From positions 310,001-374,000 of the forward strand of contig NZ_CP042831.1 of NCBI RefSeq assembly GCF_008000935.1: DNA of 64,000 nucleotides. The letters run 5' to 3'. Origin of the DNA: Flavobacterium alkalisoli (GTDB lineage Bacteria; Bacteroidota; Bacteroidia; Flavobacteriales; Flavobacteriaceae). Position 1 is the first letter of the stretch. Every line of letters starts with the position of its first letter. Made by a program: the position numbers and the translations under genes. Shown here one piece after another: positions 53,203-62,967 of this stretch. The notes under the pieces were generated by a model. That model was given only the letters and a program-made list of their open reading frames with translations. It searched no databases and was not told where the DNA came from.

Positions 53203-53561
53203 TAATAGTTTTGCGTTTCTAACAGGTCGGCTAAAATAAATTAAAGTTTTCTAAACAAAAAACCCAACACTGTTAAAATCAGTTATTTAACATTTTCATT
53301 TGTAGTGACCAAAAAAATCACTATCTCCCTCACACACAATAACGTTTTAACAACAAATCTATTATATTTTTAATAATAAAAAGTTAATTATTGCGATTCG
53401 CCTAATATTATACAAGTACCTTGCCAAAAACGATTATAAAATGAATTTTATGAAAAAATACACAAATTTAACATACAACCGCTTTGTGGTAAATGGCAAT
53501 TTGGATGGAAAATAGTACTTTTAACCAAATTTTATTTAATCCGCAGAAATTAAAATAAGTC
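53203..53561. other. AT-rich intergenic region upstream of gpmI
   Basis: Between divergent genes. Contains AT-rich sequence that should hold both promoters; no exact TAnnTTTG box found on either side. A 24-codon reading frame starts at 53441 (MNFMKKYTNLTYNRFVVNGN...), without a clear ribosome binding site, and is not called as a gene. No RNA gene or repeat is evident. Confidence 0.5.
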
Positions 53562-55082
53562 ATGAACAAAAAAGTAATCCTGATGATACTTGACGGATGG
53601 GGAAAATCTCCCGACCCTAAAGTATCTGCAATAGACAATGCAAACACTCCTTTTATAGATAGTTTATACACAAAATACCCCAATGCAACCCTTAGGACAG
53701 ACGGACTCAACGTTGGCCTACCCGAAGGACAGATGGGAAACAGCGAAGTAGGCCACATGAATCTTGGTGCAGGCCGCATAGTGTACCAGGATCTTGCTAA
53801 GATTAACCTTGCCGTACAAAACAAAACCCTTAATACCGAAAAGCCTCTTGTTGACGCATTTAACTATGCCAAGCAAAACAACAAGAAAGTTCACTTTTTA
53901 GGCCTTGTTTCAAACGGTGGTGTACACTCACACATAGACCATATTAAAGGCTTAGTTGATGCTGCAAAAAATGCAGGTGTAAACAATACTTATATCCATG
54001 CTTTTACAGACGGCCGTGATGTAGACCCTAAATCAGGACTTGGTTTTATTACCGATCTTGAGAATTATATTAAAGACACTCCAACAAAACTGGCTTCTGT
54101 AATAGGCCGCTATTATGCCATGGACCGCGACAGGCGTTGGGAAAGGGTTAAACTGGCTTACGATTTGCTGGTACACGGTTTAGGAATACCTTCTACCAAT
54201 ACCGAACAAAGCATACAGCAAAGTTATGATGAAGGAGTTACTGATGAATTCATCAAGCCTATAGTTATGACTACTGACGGAACTAACCCGGTAGCTGTAA
54301 TTGAGGAAGGAGATGTAGTTATCTTCTTTAACTTTAGAACCGACAGGGGAAGACAGCTTACAGAAGCGCTTACACAAAGTGACTTCCACGAGCAGAACAT
54401 GCACAAAATGAACCTGTATTATGTTACCATGACTAATTATGATGACAATTACAAAAACGTTCATGTAATATACGACAAGGACAACCTTACCCAAACATTA
54501 GGTGAAGTGGTTGCCAAAAACGGCAAGAAACAAATAAGGATTGCCGAAACCGAAAAGTACCCTCACGTTACTTTCTTCTTCTCAGGAGGGCGCGAAGAAC
54601 CTTTTGAGGGAGAGTCAAGAATTTTATGTCCTTCACCAAAAGTTGCCACTTACGATCTGCAACCGGAAATGAGCGCTTACAGCCTTACCGAAAACTTAGT
54701 TCCCGAATTGAACAAACAGGAGGTAGATTTTGTTTGCCTTAACTTCGCTAATGGAGACATGGTAGGCCATACCGGAGTTATGGAAGCCGCCATAAGAGCA
54801 TGCGAGGCTGTGGATGCCTGCGTAAAACAGGTGGTGGAAGCTGCTCTTGACAACAACTATACTACTATTATAATTGCCGACCACGGTAACTGTGATACCA
54901 TGATTAATCCTGACGGAAGCCCTAACACAGCACATACTACCAACCCGGTGCCTATTATTTTAGTAGACAAAGACCTGAAACACATTAAAGATGGTATTTT
55001 AGGGGATATTGCCCCAACCATTTGTGAACTGATGGGCATACAGCAACCGGAAGCCATGACACAACATTCGTTAGTATCTTAA
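53562..55082 (+). CDS. gpmI: 2,3-bisphosphoglycerate-independent phosphoglycerate mutase GpmI
   Basis: 506 residues. Interconverts 3- and 2-phosphoglycerate in glycolysis and gluconeogenesis using two Mn ions. Metal site Asp11 ('MILDGWG'), phospho-acceptor Ser61 in 'GQMGNSEVGHMNLGAG', 'FTDGRDVDPKSG', 'GRYYAMDRDRRWER', 'NFANGDMVGHTG' and 'IADHGNCDTM' are all as expected. Intact and family length. Followed directly by a strong bidirectional terminator. Confidence 0.97.
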   Translation: MNKKVILMILDGWGKSPDPKVSAIDNANTPFIDSLYTKYPNATLRTDGLNVGLPEGQMGNSEVGHMNLGAGRIVYQDLAKINLAVQNKTLNTEKPLVDAFNYAKQNNKKVHFLGLVSNGGVHSHIDHIKGLVDAAKNAGVNNTYIHAFTDGRDVDPKSGLGFITDLENYIKDTPTKLASVIGRYYAMDRDRRWERVKLAYDLLVHGLGIPSTNTEQSIQQSYDEGVTDEFIKPIVMTTDGTNPVAVIEEGDVVIFFNFRTDRGRQLTEALTQSDFHEQNMHKMNLYYVTMTNYDDNYKNVHVIYDKDNLTQTLGEVVAKNGKKQIRIAETEKYPHVTFFFSGGREEPFEGESRILCPSPKVATYDLQPEMSAYSLTENLVPELNKQEVDFVCLNFANGDMVGHTGVMEAAIRACEAVDACVKQVVEAALDNNYTTIIIADHGNCDTMINPDGSPNTAHTTNPVPIILVDKDLKHIKDGILGDIAPTICELMGIQQPEAMTQHSLVS

Positions 55083-55115
55083 TAAATAACCCTGCCAAAT
55101 GGCAGGGTTATTTAT
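55082..55115. terminator. Bidirectional terminator between gpmI and the CoA-transferase gene
   Basis: A 16-bp perfect stem with core AACCCTGCCA-aa-TGGCAGGGTT, extended on both sides by A/T pairs. It fills the whole gap between the two convergent stop codons. Confidence 0.92.
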
Positions 55116-56389
55116 TATATATTCCTAAAGGATTCGTAATAACTTCGCTCTACAGCCTCCCTGTGGTCTGGGTGTGCAATATCGGTAAGTGCCTTAACCC
55201 TTTGAGTAAGTGTTTTACCATATAAATCGGCTATACCATATTCAGTTACTATATACTGAACATGAGAACGTGTGGTTACAACACCGGCTCCTTGCCTTAG
55301 GCATGGTACAATTTTGCTTTCCCCTCTTTTAGTAACAGAAGGCAATGCAATAATAGCCCTTCCCCCTTCACTCAAGGAGGCTCCTCTTATAAAATCCATC
55401 TGCCCGCCTACTCCCGAATACATTCTGTAACCTATTGAGTCGGCACTAACCTGCCCGGTAACATCTACCTCAATGGCAGAATTAATGGCAACCATTTTAG
55501 GATTTCTCCTTATGACAGATGTATCGTTTACAAAAGACGATTCGCGCATTTCAATAAAGGGGTTATCATTCACAAAATCGTACAGCCTTTGCGAACCTAT
55601 AAGAAAAGTAGCCAACGCCCTTCCTTTTGCAACACCTTTATAATTACTGTTTATTACATTACTTTCTATAAGGTCTATAACACCATCCGAAAACATTTCG
55701 GTATGCAGGCCTAGGTCTTTATGGTTAACCAGCTTTTTTAATGCCGCATTTGGGATGGAGCCAATACCCATTTGTAGCGTGCTTCTGTCATCAATAAGCG
55801 AGGCCACATACTCCCCTATCTTATCTTCCTGCTCACTTATAGGAGCCGGATCATGACCATGAATAGGCACATCGGCTTCAACCATATAGTTAATTTCAGA
55901 AACATGGATAATACCATCTCCAAAAGTGCGCGGCATTCTCGGGTTAACCTGCGCAATTACAATTTTAGCATTCTCTATTGCTGCCATACTAGCCTCTACC
56001 GATACTCCTAACGAGCAATAGCCATGACTGTCGGGCGGGGTTACATGTATAAAAACCACATCAAGCGGTAATACCTGCTTCCTGAAAAGCCTTGGCAACT
56101 CACTTAAAAAAACCGGAGTGTAGGATCCGTTTCCGGCTGCAATGGTGTGCCTTACATTTTTACCTATAAAAAATGAGTTCACAAAAAAACTATCCTTTAG
56201 TTCGGGGTTGGCATAAGGTGCCTCACCTTCGGTATGCAGATGGCATACCTCTACATTACGCAGTTCTGCTGCTCTTTCGGCCAGTGCCTTTGTTAACACG
56301 CCCGGCGTAGCGGCTGCAGCCTGTACATAAATCCTGTCTCCCGACTTTACTGCTTTTACTGCTTCATGAGCAGATACATATTTTGCCAT
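55115..56389 (-). CDS. Acetyl-CoA hydrolase/transferase family protein (CoA-transferase)
   Basis: 424 residues, family I CoA-transferase type close to 4-hydroxybutyrate CoA-transferase. 'GDRIYVQAAAATPGVLTKAL' at the start, 'QMGIGSIPNAALKKL', the catalytic Glu in 'LGLHTEMFSDGVIDL', and 'GVVTTRSHVQYIVTEYGIADLYGKTL' (key part 'HVQYIVTEYGIADL'). Transfers CoA between acids in the cytoplasm; physiological substrate uncertain (acetate, butyrate or similar). A minus-strand TAATTTTG -7 box lies 17 bp upstream. Confidence 0.9.
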   Translation of the reverse strand: MAKYVSAHEAVKAVKSGDRIYVQAAAATPGVLTKALAERAAELRNVEVCHLHTEGEAPYANPELKDSFFVNSFFIGKNVRHTIAAGNGSYTPVFLSELPRLFRKQVLPLDVVFIHVTPPDSHGYCSLGVSVEASMAAIENAKIVIAQVNPRMPRTFGDGIIHVSEINYMVEADVPIHGHDPAPISEQEDKIGEYVASLIDDRSTLQMGIGSIPNAALKKLVNHKDLGLHTEMFSDGVIDLIESNVINSNYKGVAKGRALATFLIGSQRLYDFVNDNPFIEMRESSFVNDTSVIRRNPKMVAINSAIEVDVTGQVSADSIGYRMYSGVGGQMDFIRGASLSEGGRAIIALPSVTKRGESKIVPCLRQGAGVVTTRSHVQYIVTEYGIADLYGKTLTQRVKALTDIAHPDHREAVERSYYESFRNI

Positions 56390-56405
56390 ACCTAAAATTT
56401 TAATG

Positions 56406-56413
56406 CAAAATTA
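56406..56413 (-). promoter_or_regulatory. -7 box of the CoA-transferase gene
   Basis: TAATTTTG on the minus strand, exact TAnnTTTG, with TTTG 16 bp further upstream (56430-56433), slightly close for a -33 element. Confidence 0.55.
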
Positions 56414-56487
56414 GCTTCCCATAAAGTTACAAAACATGATAAAACTCATGCTACAGGAGCTATTAAAAATAATCCGCAAGAATGTTG

Positions 56488-56495
56488 TACTTTTG
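56488..56495 (+). promoter_or_regulatory. -7 box of map
   Basis: TACTTTTG, exact TAnnTTTG, 22 bp before the map ATG. Confidence 0.65.
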
Positions 56496-56517
56496 TCCCG
56501 GAAAAATTTTTTAGAAC

Positions 56518-57336
56518 ATGATTATCCAAAAAACCAGAGAAGAAATTGAATTGATGCGCGAAAGTGCCCTTATTGTTTCTAAAACATTAGGTATGATCGC
56601 TTCAGAAATAAAACCGGGTGTAACTACCCTTCACCTTGATACGCTTGCCGAAGAATTTATTCGTGATCACGGCGCAGTACCTGGCTTTAAAGGCCTTTAC
56701 GACTGCCCTTCAACACTTTTAACCAGTGTTAACGAACAGGTGGTACACGGCCTTCCTACAAATAGGCCTATTGAAGAAGGAGATATCGTATCGGTAGACT
56801 GTGGTGCTCTTAAAAATGAGTTTTACGGAGATCATGCCTATACTTTTGAAATAGGTGATGTAGCTGAAGAAACACGTAAGCTTCTAAGAATAACCAAAGA
56901 ATCTCTTTATGTTGGCATAAGGGAATTTAAAATGGGTAATCGTGTGGAAGACGTAGGTAGTGCCATACAAAGATATACCGAAGCTCACGGTTATGGTGTA
57001 GTGAGGGATCTTGTAGGCCACGGACTTGGCAGAACCATGCACGAAGACCCACAAATGCCTAACTACGGCAAAAGAGGCCGCGGTAAGAAATTTGTAGAAG
57101 GTATGGTGGTTGCCATAGAACCTATGATTAATATGAAATCTAAAAACGTAAAGCAGCTTAAAGACGGCTGGACTATTGTTACTGCCGACGGAAAACCGAG
57201 TGCACACTTTGAGCACGACGTAGCCCTTGTAGACGGTAAACCGGAACTGCTTTCTACTTTTGCATATATATACAAAGCTTTAGGCATAGAATCTAACGAG
57301 GAGGATGAATTTAGAAAAGTGCCTCTTGTACTATAA
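56518..57336 (+). CDS. map: Type I methionine aminopeptidase Map
   Basis: 272 residues. Removes the N-terminal methionine from nascent proteins. The five metal ligands are visible: Asp in 'IVSVDCGALKN', Asp in 'EFYGDHAYTF', His in 'GHGLGRTMHEDP', Glu in 'AIEPMINMK' and Glu in 'AHFEHDVALVDG'. 'HGLP' in 'NEQVVHGLPT' is the substrate His. The stop overlaps the start of the next methyltransferase gene by one base (TAATG). Confidence 0.97.
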   Translation: MIIQKTREEIELMRESALIVSKTLGMIASEIKPGVTTLHLDTLAEEFIRDHGAVPGFKGLYDCPSTLLTSVNEQVVHGLPTNRPIEEGDIVSVDCGALKNEFYGDHAYTFEIGDVAEETRKLLRITKESLYVGIREFKMGNRVEDVGSAIQRYTEAHGYGVVRDLVGHGLGRTMHEDPQMPNYGKRGRGKKFVEGMVVAIEPMINMKSKNVKQLKDGWTIVTADGKPSAHFEHDVALVDGKPELLSTFAYIYKALGIESNEEDEFRKVPLVL

Positions 57337-58103
57337 TGAAAAAGCTGTTTAAATTAGTTCTCAACACCATACCAAGGCCTATACTTATCAGGCTTAGTTA
57401 TGTTGCAAGGCCTGCGTTGGCATTGGCACTTAAAGGTAATACCTATACCGATCCTATTGACGGCAAAAGCTTTAAAAGCTTTTTGCCGTACGGATACGGA
57501 CATCAGCGCAATAATGTATTGGCACCGGGTACACTTTCGTTGGAAAGACATCGTCTTTTATGGCTGTACCTTAAAAATGAGACTAATTTTTTTACAGCCC
57601 CTAAAAAGGTATTGCACTTTGCTCCTGAACAGGCTTTTTATAAGCGTTTCAGGAAACAAAAAAACCTCGACTATACTACTACCGATTTAAATTCTCCACT
57701 GGCTGATGTTAAGGCTGATATCTGTAACCTTCCGTTTGAAGACAACAGCTACGACCTTATACTTTGCAACCACGTTTTAGAGCATATTCCTGATGACACT
57801 AAAGCCATGAAGGAACTATACCGCATTATGAAACCGGGCGGAATGGGTATTTTCCAGATACCTCAGGATTTGAAACGCGAAACCACTTTTGAAGACAACA
57901 CCATAACCGACCCTAAAGAACGCGCCAGAATATTTGGACAGTATGACCACGTAAGGGTTTATGGGCGCGATTATTTTGACAAACTGAGAAGTGTAGGTTT
58001 CCGTGTTGTGGAAGAGGATTACACAAAAAAAATCACCCCAGCTGATGTGGAGCGATTTTGTCTTGCAAAGGGAGAAGTTATCCCTGTATGTTATAAGGAT
58101 TAA
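57336..58103 (+). CDS. Class I SAM-dependent methyltransferase
   Basis: 255 residues. SAM-binding core with 'KVLHFAPEQAFYKRF', 'DYTTTDLNSPLADVKADICN' (in part) and 'SYDLILCNHVLEHIPDD', then 'MKELYRIMKPGGMGIFQIPQ', a Methyltransf_11-type fold. The N-terminal 60 residues are hydrophobic-basic and may bind a membrane or RNA. Substrate unknown. Translationally coupled to map; its stop overlaps the convergent M16 gene by 4 bp. Confidence 0.9.
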   Translation: MKKLFKLVLNTIPRPILIRLSYVARPALALALKGNTYTDPIDGKSFKSFLPYGYGHQRNNVLAPGTLSLERHRLLWLYLKNETNFFTAPKKVLHFAPEQAFYKRFRKQKNLDYTTTDLNSPLADVKADICNLPFEDNSYDLILCNHVLEHIPDDTKAMKELYRIMKPGGMGIFQIPQDLKRETTFEDNTITDPKERARIFGQYDHVRVYGRDYFDKLRSVGFRVVEEDYTKKITPADVERFCLAKGEVIPVCYKD

Positions 58104-60916
58104 TTTGTCTCTTCAGGTAATAACATCCCGATAACCTTATCTTTAGTAAGATATTTTTTTGCCACATCCTGTACCTGTTTTGCAGTTACAGCATTTACCC
58201 TGTCTTCAACAGTCAGTATGTTTTCAGGACTTGTGTTATCCGTCCACTGCGACCCAAGGTAGCTTAACCAGTACCTGTTCTCCTTAATATTCTTTTTATA
58301 GTCTAAAAGCTCACCTTCCTTATATTTGGCAAGGTCTTTTTCTTCAGGACCGTTATCTACAATTTTCTGTATCTCTCTCAGGGCAGATTCTGTAAGTTTC
58401 TCAGCATTTTCAGGACCACAAGGGAATGATACATCAAATCTGAAATAACCTTCCGGAAACTTGTCCATACCGCCACTTGCACGTATACCATATACTCCGC
58501 TTTCTTTTTCTCTTAGTTCCTCTACTAATTTAATAGTAAGTATTTCGCCTAAAGCATTTAAAGCCAATGCCTCCTCAGGATTGTATTTGGTTTCTCCATA
58601 ATACATAATGGTTACGTTACTTTTAGGATCAGTGCCTTTATGTACCACTTTTTTATGAGACCCTTTTATTTTTTTATCTCCCGGATCCTGAGCTGTCTCT
58701 TTTTTATCGGAAGCCGGCAATGACGCTAAATATTTTGACGCCAGTTCTTCCATTGTCTTATCATCTATATTACCCACAAAGAAGAATTCAAAATCGGCAG
58801 CATTAGAGAAGCGTTCTTTAAACAAATCATACGAAAGTTTGTAGTCTATACTTTTCCAGATTTTCTCGTCAGGTATAACAGCTACAAATCTAGGATCATC
58901 CTTCCTTAAGAATGAATAAAACTCCTGGCGGAAATAATAAGACGGCTGTGAAAGCATATTTGCTGTAAATGCCGATTGCTTTTGTACATAAGTATTAAAA
59001 GCTTCCTCGTCATAATTTATATCCGTAAAGTATGCATACATCATCTGGAACATATATTCCATATCCTTAGGTGTAGAGATTCCTGAAATCATTTCAAAAT
59101 TATCTGAAATAAACGGACTAACTCTAACTATCTTCCCTGTCATAAACTTATCTATGGCATTTTGATTCAGCCCTGAAAATCCGGCTTCAGTAACCCCTGC
59201 GAAACCAAGATAGGTTTTCCTGTAATCCTCAACACTTATAAGGTTAGAACCACCATAGCTAATAGCCCTCATTAAAACCTCATCATTTTTAAAATCGGTC
59301 TTTTTATATGTAACCTTTGCCCCGTTAGAAAGATAAAGTGTAGTAGTCCCTAACTTATCGTTTAATTCTTTTTTTGCGACACTTCCGGGTTTTACCTCAT
59401 TTCTCAACAGGCTTGAAGCAACAGGCTCATCTTCATAAGCTGTAAGGTTGCTGGTATCCATATTAAGTACCGCAAGAACTTCTGCTTCGGTAGGGTGTTT
59501 CAGCCCTTCTTTTTCAGGGCCGGTTAAAACCACCACCCTGTTATCATCCTTAAGGTAATTATTAATTAATCCGTTAATATCTTTTAAGGATATTTGTTCC
59601 ATTAGTTTTTGAGAAGCTTTAAAAGTCCACTCAATACCGGGAGTAGGCTCTTTACTTAAGAAGTGTTGCTGATATTCGCTTACATAACGTGACGATTGTG
59701 TTTTATCTCTGTCGTTATATGATCTTTCAAGCATAGCATCAATTTCTGTTTTAGCTCTCTCCAATTCACCTTGGGTAAAACCAAACTTTTTAATCCTTTC
59801 ATTCTCTTCAACAAGAACTTTTAGGGCATCAAGCTGCTTGTCTTCCTGAGTCATGGCAAACGACTGATAGGCTTCTTTTGTTTTAGCCCAGGTCTCACCA
59901 TGATAAGTATAGCCATATACAAATGGCGGGTTAGGTTTATTGGTATACTCGTTAAGCCTGTTATTAAGCATGGTAGAGAAAAGGCCTTCTGCCAAATCAT
60001 CCTTCATGTCGTTAACCGTTACCATAACCTTAGGATCTGTATAATCTTTATAGATAAGCTGTACCCTTGAGTTAGAAGCTTCCTTATCGGTTTCTATAGA
60101 CACGAATGTTTGTTCGTGGTTAGGCACATCATATATTTTTCTGGGACGCTCTTTTTTAGGATTCTTATAAGAAGAGAAATGATCTTTTATCTTCTTCTCC
60201 ATAGCATCAATATCTATATCGCCTACTACAATAACCGCCATCAGGTCGGGTCTGTACCAGTCTTTATAGAAGTTTTTAATCTTATCGTAGGTAAAATTCT
60301 CCAGTATCTCTTTTTGACCTATCGGTAAACGATTTGCATAATGCGACTGATACATAATTTTAGGCATAAAGCGTTTTCTCATCCTGTCATTTGCACCAAG
60401 CCCAAGGCGGTACTCTTCCAGCACAACACCCCTTTCCTTGTCAATTTCTTCAGGAGTAAGCACGGCATTAAACGCCCAGTCTTCCAGTATACTGAATCCT
60501 TTTTCTAGCTTTTCAGGATCATCCGAAGGTATTGGCAGGAAATACACCGTTTCATCAAAGCTGGTATAGGCATTAAGGTGCTGCCCGAATTTAACCCCGA
60601 TACTTTGCAGGTAATCTACAAGTTCGTTTTTAGGAAAATGCTTTGTACCGTTAAAGCACATATGCTCCATAAAGTGGGCAAGCCCCTGCTGGTCGTCATC
60701 CTCCAGAATGGAACCCGCATTTATAACAAGCCTAAGATCTACCTTGTTTTCCGGCTTGGCGTTCTTTCTAATGTAATAGGTAAGTCCGTTTTTAAGTTTT
60801 CCTGTTCTTACGGCAGGATCAAACGGAATAGGAGAATCCCCTTTAAGGTTGATGTCCTGTGCTGAGGCAAGTAAAGGTGCAGCTACCAGAAACATCCATA
60901 ATCTAATCTGTTTCAT
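58100..60916 (-). CDS. M16 family metallopeptidase (pitrilysin/insulinase type)
   Basis: 938 residues, a fused two-half form (active and inactive halves in one chain). Signal peptide MKQIRLWMFLVAAPLLASAQ, so periplasmic. Zinc motif His81-x-x-Glu84-His85 in 'LAHFMEHMCFNGT' with a downstream Glu in 'GVVLEEYRLG' region. The C-terminal half starts near residue 500 and lacks the zinc motif, as is normal. Degrades peptides in the periplasm; partner genes not evident. Convergent with the methyltransferase gene. Confidence 0.94.
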   Translation of the reverse strand: MKQIRLWMFLVAAPLLASAQDINLKGDSPIPFDPAVRTGKLKNGLTYYIRKNAKPENKVDLRLVINAGSILEDDDQQGLAHFMEHMCFNGTKHFPKNELVDYLQSIGVKFGQHLNAYTSFDETVYFLPIPSDDPEKLEKGFSILEDWAFNAVLTPEEIDKERGVVLEEYRLGLGANDRMRKRFMPKIMYQSHYANRLPIGQKEILENFTYDKIKNFYKDWYRPDLMAVIVVGDIDIDAMEKKIKDHFSSYKNPKKERPRKIYDVPNHEQTFVSIETDKEASNSRVQLIYKDYTDPKVMVTVNDMKDDLAEGLFSTMLNNRLNEYTNKPNPPFVYGYTYHGETWAKTKEAYQSFAMTQEDKQLDALKVLVEENERIKKFGFTQGELERAKTEIDAMLERSYNDRDKTQSSRYVSEYQQHFLSKEPTPGIEWTFKASQKLMEQISLKDINGLINNYLKDDNRVVVLTGPEKEGLKHPTEAEVLAVLNMDTSNLTAYEDEPVASSLLRNEVKPGSVAKKELNDKLGTTTLYLSNGAKVTYKKTDFKNDEVLMRAISYGGSNLISVEDYRKTYLGFAGVTEAGFSGLNQNAIDKFMTGKIVRVSPFISDNFEMISGISTPKDMEYMFQMMYAYFTDINYDEEAFNTYVQKQSAFTANMLSQPSYYFRQEFYSFLRKDDPRFVAVIPDEKIWKSIDYKLSYDLFKERFSNAADFEFFFVGNIDDKTMEELASKYLASLPASDKKETAQDPGDKKIKGSHKKVVHKGTDPKSNVTIMYYGETKYNPEEALALNALGEILTIKLVEELREKESGVYGIRASGGMDKFPEGYFRFDVSFPCGPENAEKLTESALREIQKIVDNGPEEKDLAKYKEGELLDYKKNIKENRYWLSYLGSQWTDNTSPENILTVEDRVNAVTAKQVQDVAKKYLTKDKVIGMLLPEETN

Positions 60917-61048
60917 ACAATTATATAGTTGGTTTGATTTTTTATTAACTTTAAAAATAACGATTTATTGCTTATCGTTCATAGCAAGTATCTGAGTGTT
61001 AAAATAAATTTTAAGAATCCTAAACCTCTCTTATCTGCTTGTATATAA

Positions 61049-61056
61049 TATATTTG
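61049..61056 (+). promoter_or_regulatory. -7 box of the T9SS plug-type gene
   Basis: TATATTTG, exact TAnnTTTG, 37 bp before the ATG at 61094. Confidence 0.65.
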
Positions 61057-61093
61057 CCTATATTTACGTTCGTTAAATAATATTATTTAAGAC

Positions 61094-62365
61094 ATGCTTA
61101 AAGCACATATACGACTTGTTTTTCTAGTTCTGTTTTTACAATTACCACATATAACTAAAGCACAAATGCAGGTGCTTCAGGAAGTAGCCCCTCCTTATAA
61201 CATTAAGACGGCTTCATTTATGAAAAACGGAGAAAACGTATATCCTTTCTTTAGGTTAGGAGACAATTTCCAGTTTGTGTTTGATGATCTTTTTGGCAAT
61301 GAGGCCAACTACTACTATACACTTACGCATTGTAATTACGACTGGACCAAGTCTCAGTTGACAGTTAATGAATATCTTACAGGGTTTGACAGCCAGCGTA
61401 TACAGACTTACCAAAACTCGTTTAATACACTGCAAATCTATTCGCATTACACATTAACCTTCCCTAATAAGTTTACTTCAATACGACTAACTGGAAACTA
61501 CATACTTAACATACTTAACGAAGACAGAGAAGTTATACTATCCAGGCGCTTTATAGTATATGAAGAGAAGGTGGCTGTACCCCTACAGGTAAAAAGAGCA
61601 AGGGGAATGAATGAAAGAGATGAAGCACACAATATGGACTTTTCCATTAAGACCAATTCCTTTATTTTCCAGATGCCGTTACAGAATGTAAAGGTGGGAA
61701 TCTTTCAAAACGGCAGGTTTGACAATGCCATATACAACATTAAGCCGCAATACACCATAGGCAACGACCTTATTTACAGATACGACAAGGAAACACAATT
61801 TTGGGCCGGTAATGAATACCTCTATTTTGACAATAAGGATATACGGAATGCCGTAAACAATATTGCAAGAGTAACCAGCGGTGAGATATACAACAACATC
61901 CTTTATACAAATGAGGCACGTGCTAACAAGCCCTACACTTATTATCCGGACATTAACGGAAACTTTGTTCCTAACAATATTAACCTTAGTGTTACTGATG
62001 TCACCTTGGAGTCGGACTATGCATGGATATTCTTTAAATTTGAAGCTCCTACTTTCTTTGAAAAGGAAGACATCTATATAGGCGGTATGTTTAATAACTA
62101 TGCCAAAACAAATGAATACAAAATGGAGTATAACGAAAAAACGGGCACATATGAAAAAGCCGTAATGATAAAACAGGGCTTTACTAACTATATGTATATT
62201 GCTGCCAATGCTAAAGGAAAGGTGGACGGTAAGAATGCTCCCGACGGTAATTTTTTCCAAACCGAGAACGATTATAACATTTTAGTATACTACAGAGAGA
62301 ACAACGAACGTTATGATAGGGTGATTGGTTACGGATACGCCAATTCAGAAGATATTATAAACTAA
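61094..62365 (+). CDS. Type IX secretion plug-type protein (DUF5103)
   Basis: 423 residues. Signal peptide 'MLKAHIRLVFLVLFLQLPHITKA' (opening given in part), then beta-rich sequence with 'YNIKTASFMKNGENVYPFFRLG', 'YYYTLTHCNYDWTKSQLTVN' (in part) and 'KEDIYIGGMFNNYAKTNEYK'. This matches the DUF5103 family, which includes the Plug protein that seals the SprA translocon pore in F. johnsoniae. Likely an outer-membrane-associated periplasmic protein of T9SS. Followed by apaG. Confidence 0.88.
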   Translation: MLKAHIRLVFLVLFLQLPHITKAQMQVLQEVAPPYNIKTASFMKNGENVYPFFRLGDNFQFVFDDLFGNEANYYYTLTHCNYDWTKSQLTVNEYLTGFDSQRIQTYQNSFNTLQIYSHYTLTFPNKFTSIRLTGNYILNILNEDREVILSRRFIVYEEKVAVPLQVKRARGMNERDEAHNMDFSIKTNSFIFQMPLQNVKVGIFQNGRFDNAIYNIKPQYTIGNDLIYRYDKETQFWAGNEYLYFDNKDIRNAVNNIARVTSGEIYNNILYTNEARANKPYTYYPDINGNFVPNNINLSVTDVTLESDYAWIFFKFEAPTFFEKEDIYIGGMFNNYAKTNEYKMEYNEKTGTYEKAVMIKQGFTNYMYIAANAKGKVDGKNAPDGNFFQTENDYNILVYYRENNERYDRVIGYGYANSEDIIN

Positions 62366-62436
62366 ATATCAGTTAGTTAAAAAATTCTTTCTGATAATTT
62401 AATATCTTAAATAAATCTAAAACAATAATTAATTCG

Positions 62437-62444
62437 TATTTTTG
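62437..62444 (+). promoter_or_regulatory. -7 box of apaG
   Basis: TATTTTTG, exact TAnnTTTG, 25 bp before the preferred apaG start. An in-frame TTG at 62442 lies inside the box and is rejected as a start. Confidence 0.65.
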
Positions 62445-62468
62445 TTAGGCAATTTGGTTATGCAACAT

Positions 62469-62855
62469 ATGGTAACACAAATAACAAGAGGCATAAAGAT
62501 TTCGGTTTCTACTAGTTTTGAAGGCACTTACTTTAAAAACTACAAGATTCATTTTGCCTTTACTTATGAGGTAACTATAGAAAACCAAAGCAAAGATTCC
62601 GTACAGTTAAATTCCCGCCACTGGGAAATTTACGACTCCCTTAATGATATTGAAATTGTAGACGGTGAAGGTGTAATAGGCAAAAAACCTGTTTTAAAAC
62701 CGGGCGAAAAACACACTTACAGCTCCGGCTGTCTTTTGGCTTCTCCTTTTGGAGCTATGAGGGGTTATTTCAATATGATTAACTTTACCTCTACCCGAAC
62801 TTTCAGGGTAATTATACCTACTTTCAGGTTAAGTGCTCCTTTTGCCCTTAATTAA
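62469..62855 (+). CDS. apaG: Co2+/Mg2+ efflux-associated protein ApaG
   Basis: 128 residues from MVTQITRGIKISVSTSFEG, the ApaG length. 'TYEVTIENQSKDSVQLNSRHWEI' (in part), 'VDGEGVIGKKPVLKPGEKHTY' (in part) and 'SPFGAMRGYFNMINF' are diagnostic of this fibronectin-fold family. ApaG mutants of Salmonella have reduced Co2+ resistance and Mg2+ efflux, but its biochemical role is unresolved. In-frame TTG (62442) and ATG (62460) starts are possible but less typical. Confidence 0.95.
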   Translation: MVTQITRGIKISVSTSFEGTYFKNYKIHFAFTYEVTIENQSKDSVQLNSRHWEIYDSLNDIEIVDGEGVIGKKPVLKPGEKHTYSSGCLLASPFGAMRGYFNMINFTSTRTFRVIIPTFRLSAPFALN

Positions 62856-62918
62856 AGTATTTTCAGGCATACCTGTTTATCAGTGATTTTTTTGCAATTA
62901 AAGAGCAGATTATTTCCG

Positions 62919-62926
62919 TATATTTG
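62919..62926 (+). promoter_or_regulatory. -7 box of pruA
   Basis: TATATTTG, exact TAnnTTTG, 41 bp before the ATG at 62968. A TTTG lies 24 bp upstream, a little further than usual for a -33 element. Confidence 0.65.
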
Positions 62927-62967
62927 CATTACTAAAAATTTTTTAATTGCTTAAATTATAAATTATT

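Noticed and set aside
53441..53515. 24-codon small frame MNFMKKYTNL... upstream of gpmI
   Set aside because: AT-rich region, no convincing ribosome binding site or family; could be a leader peptide but cannot be supported.
53468..53824. 118-codon minus-strand frame beginning inside gpmI
   Set aside because: It is antisense to the 5' part of gpmI, has odd composition with many Pro, Arg and Ser and no family resemblance; most of it overlaps the strongly conserved gpmI.
61679..62260. 193-codon minus-strand frame
   Set aside because: Entirely antisense to the T9SS plug-type gene, with Val/Ile/Cys-rich composition typical of a shadow frame.
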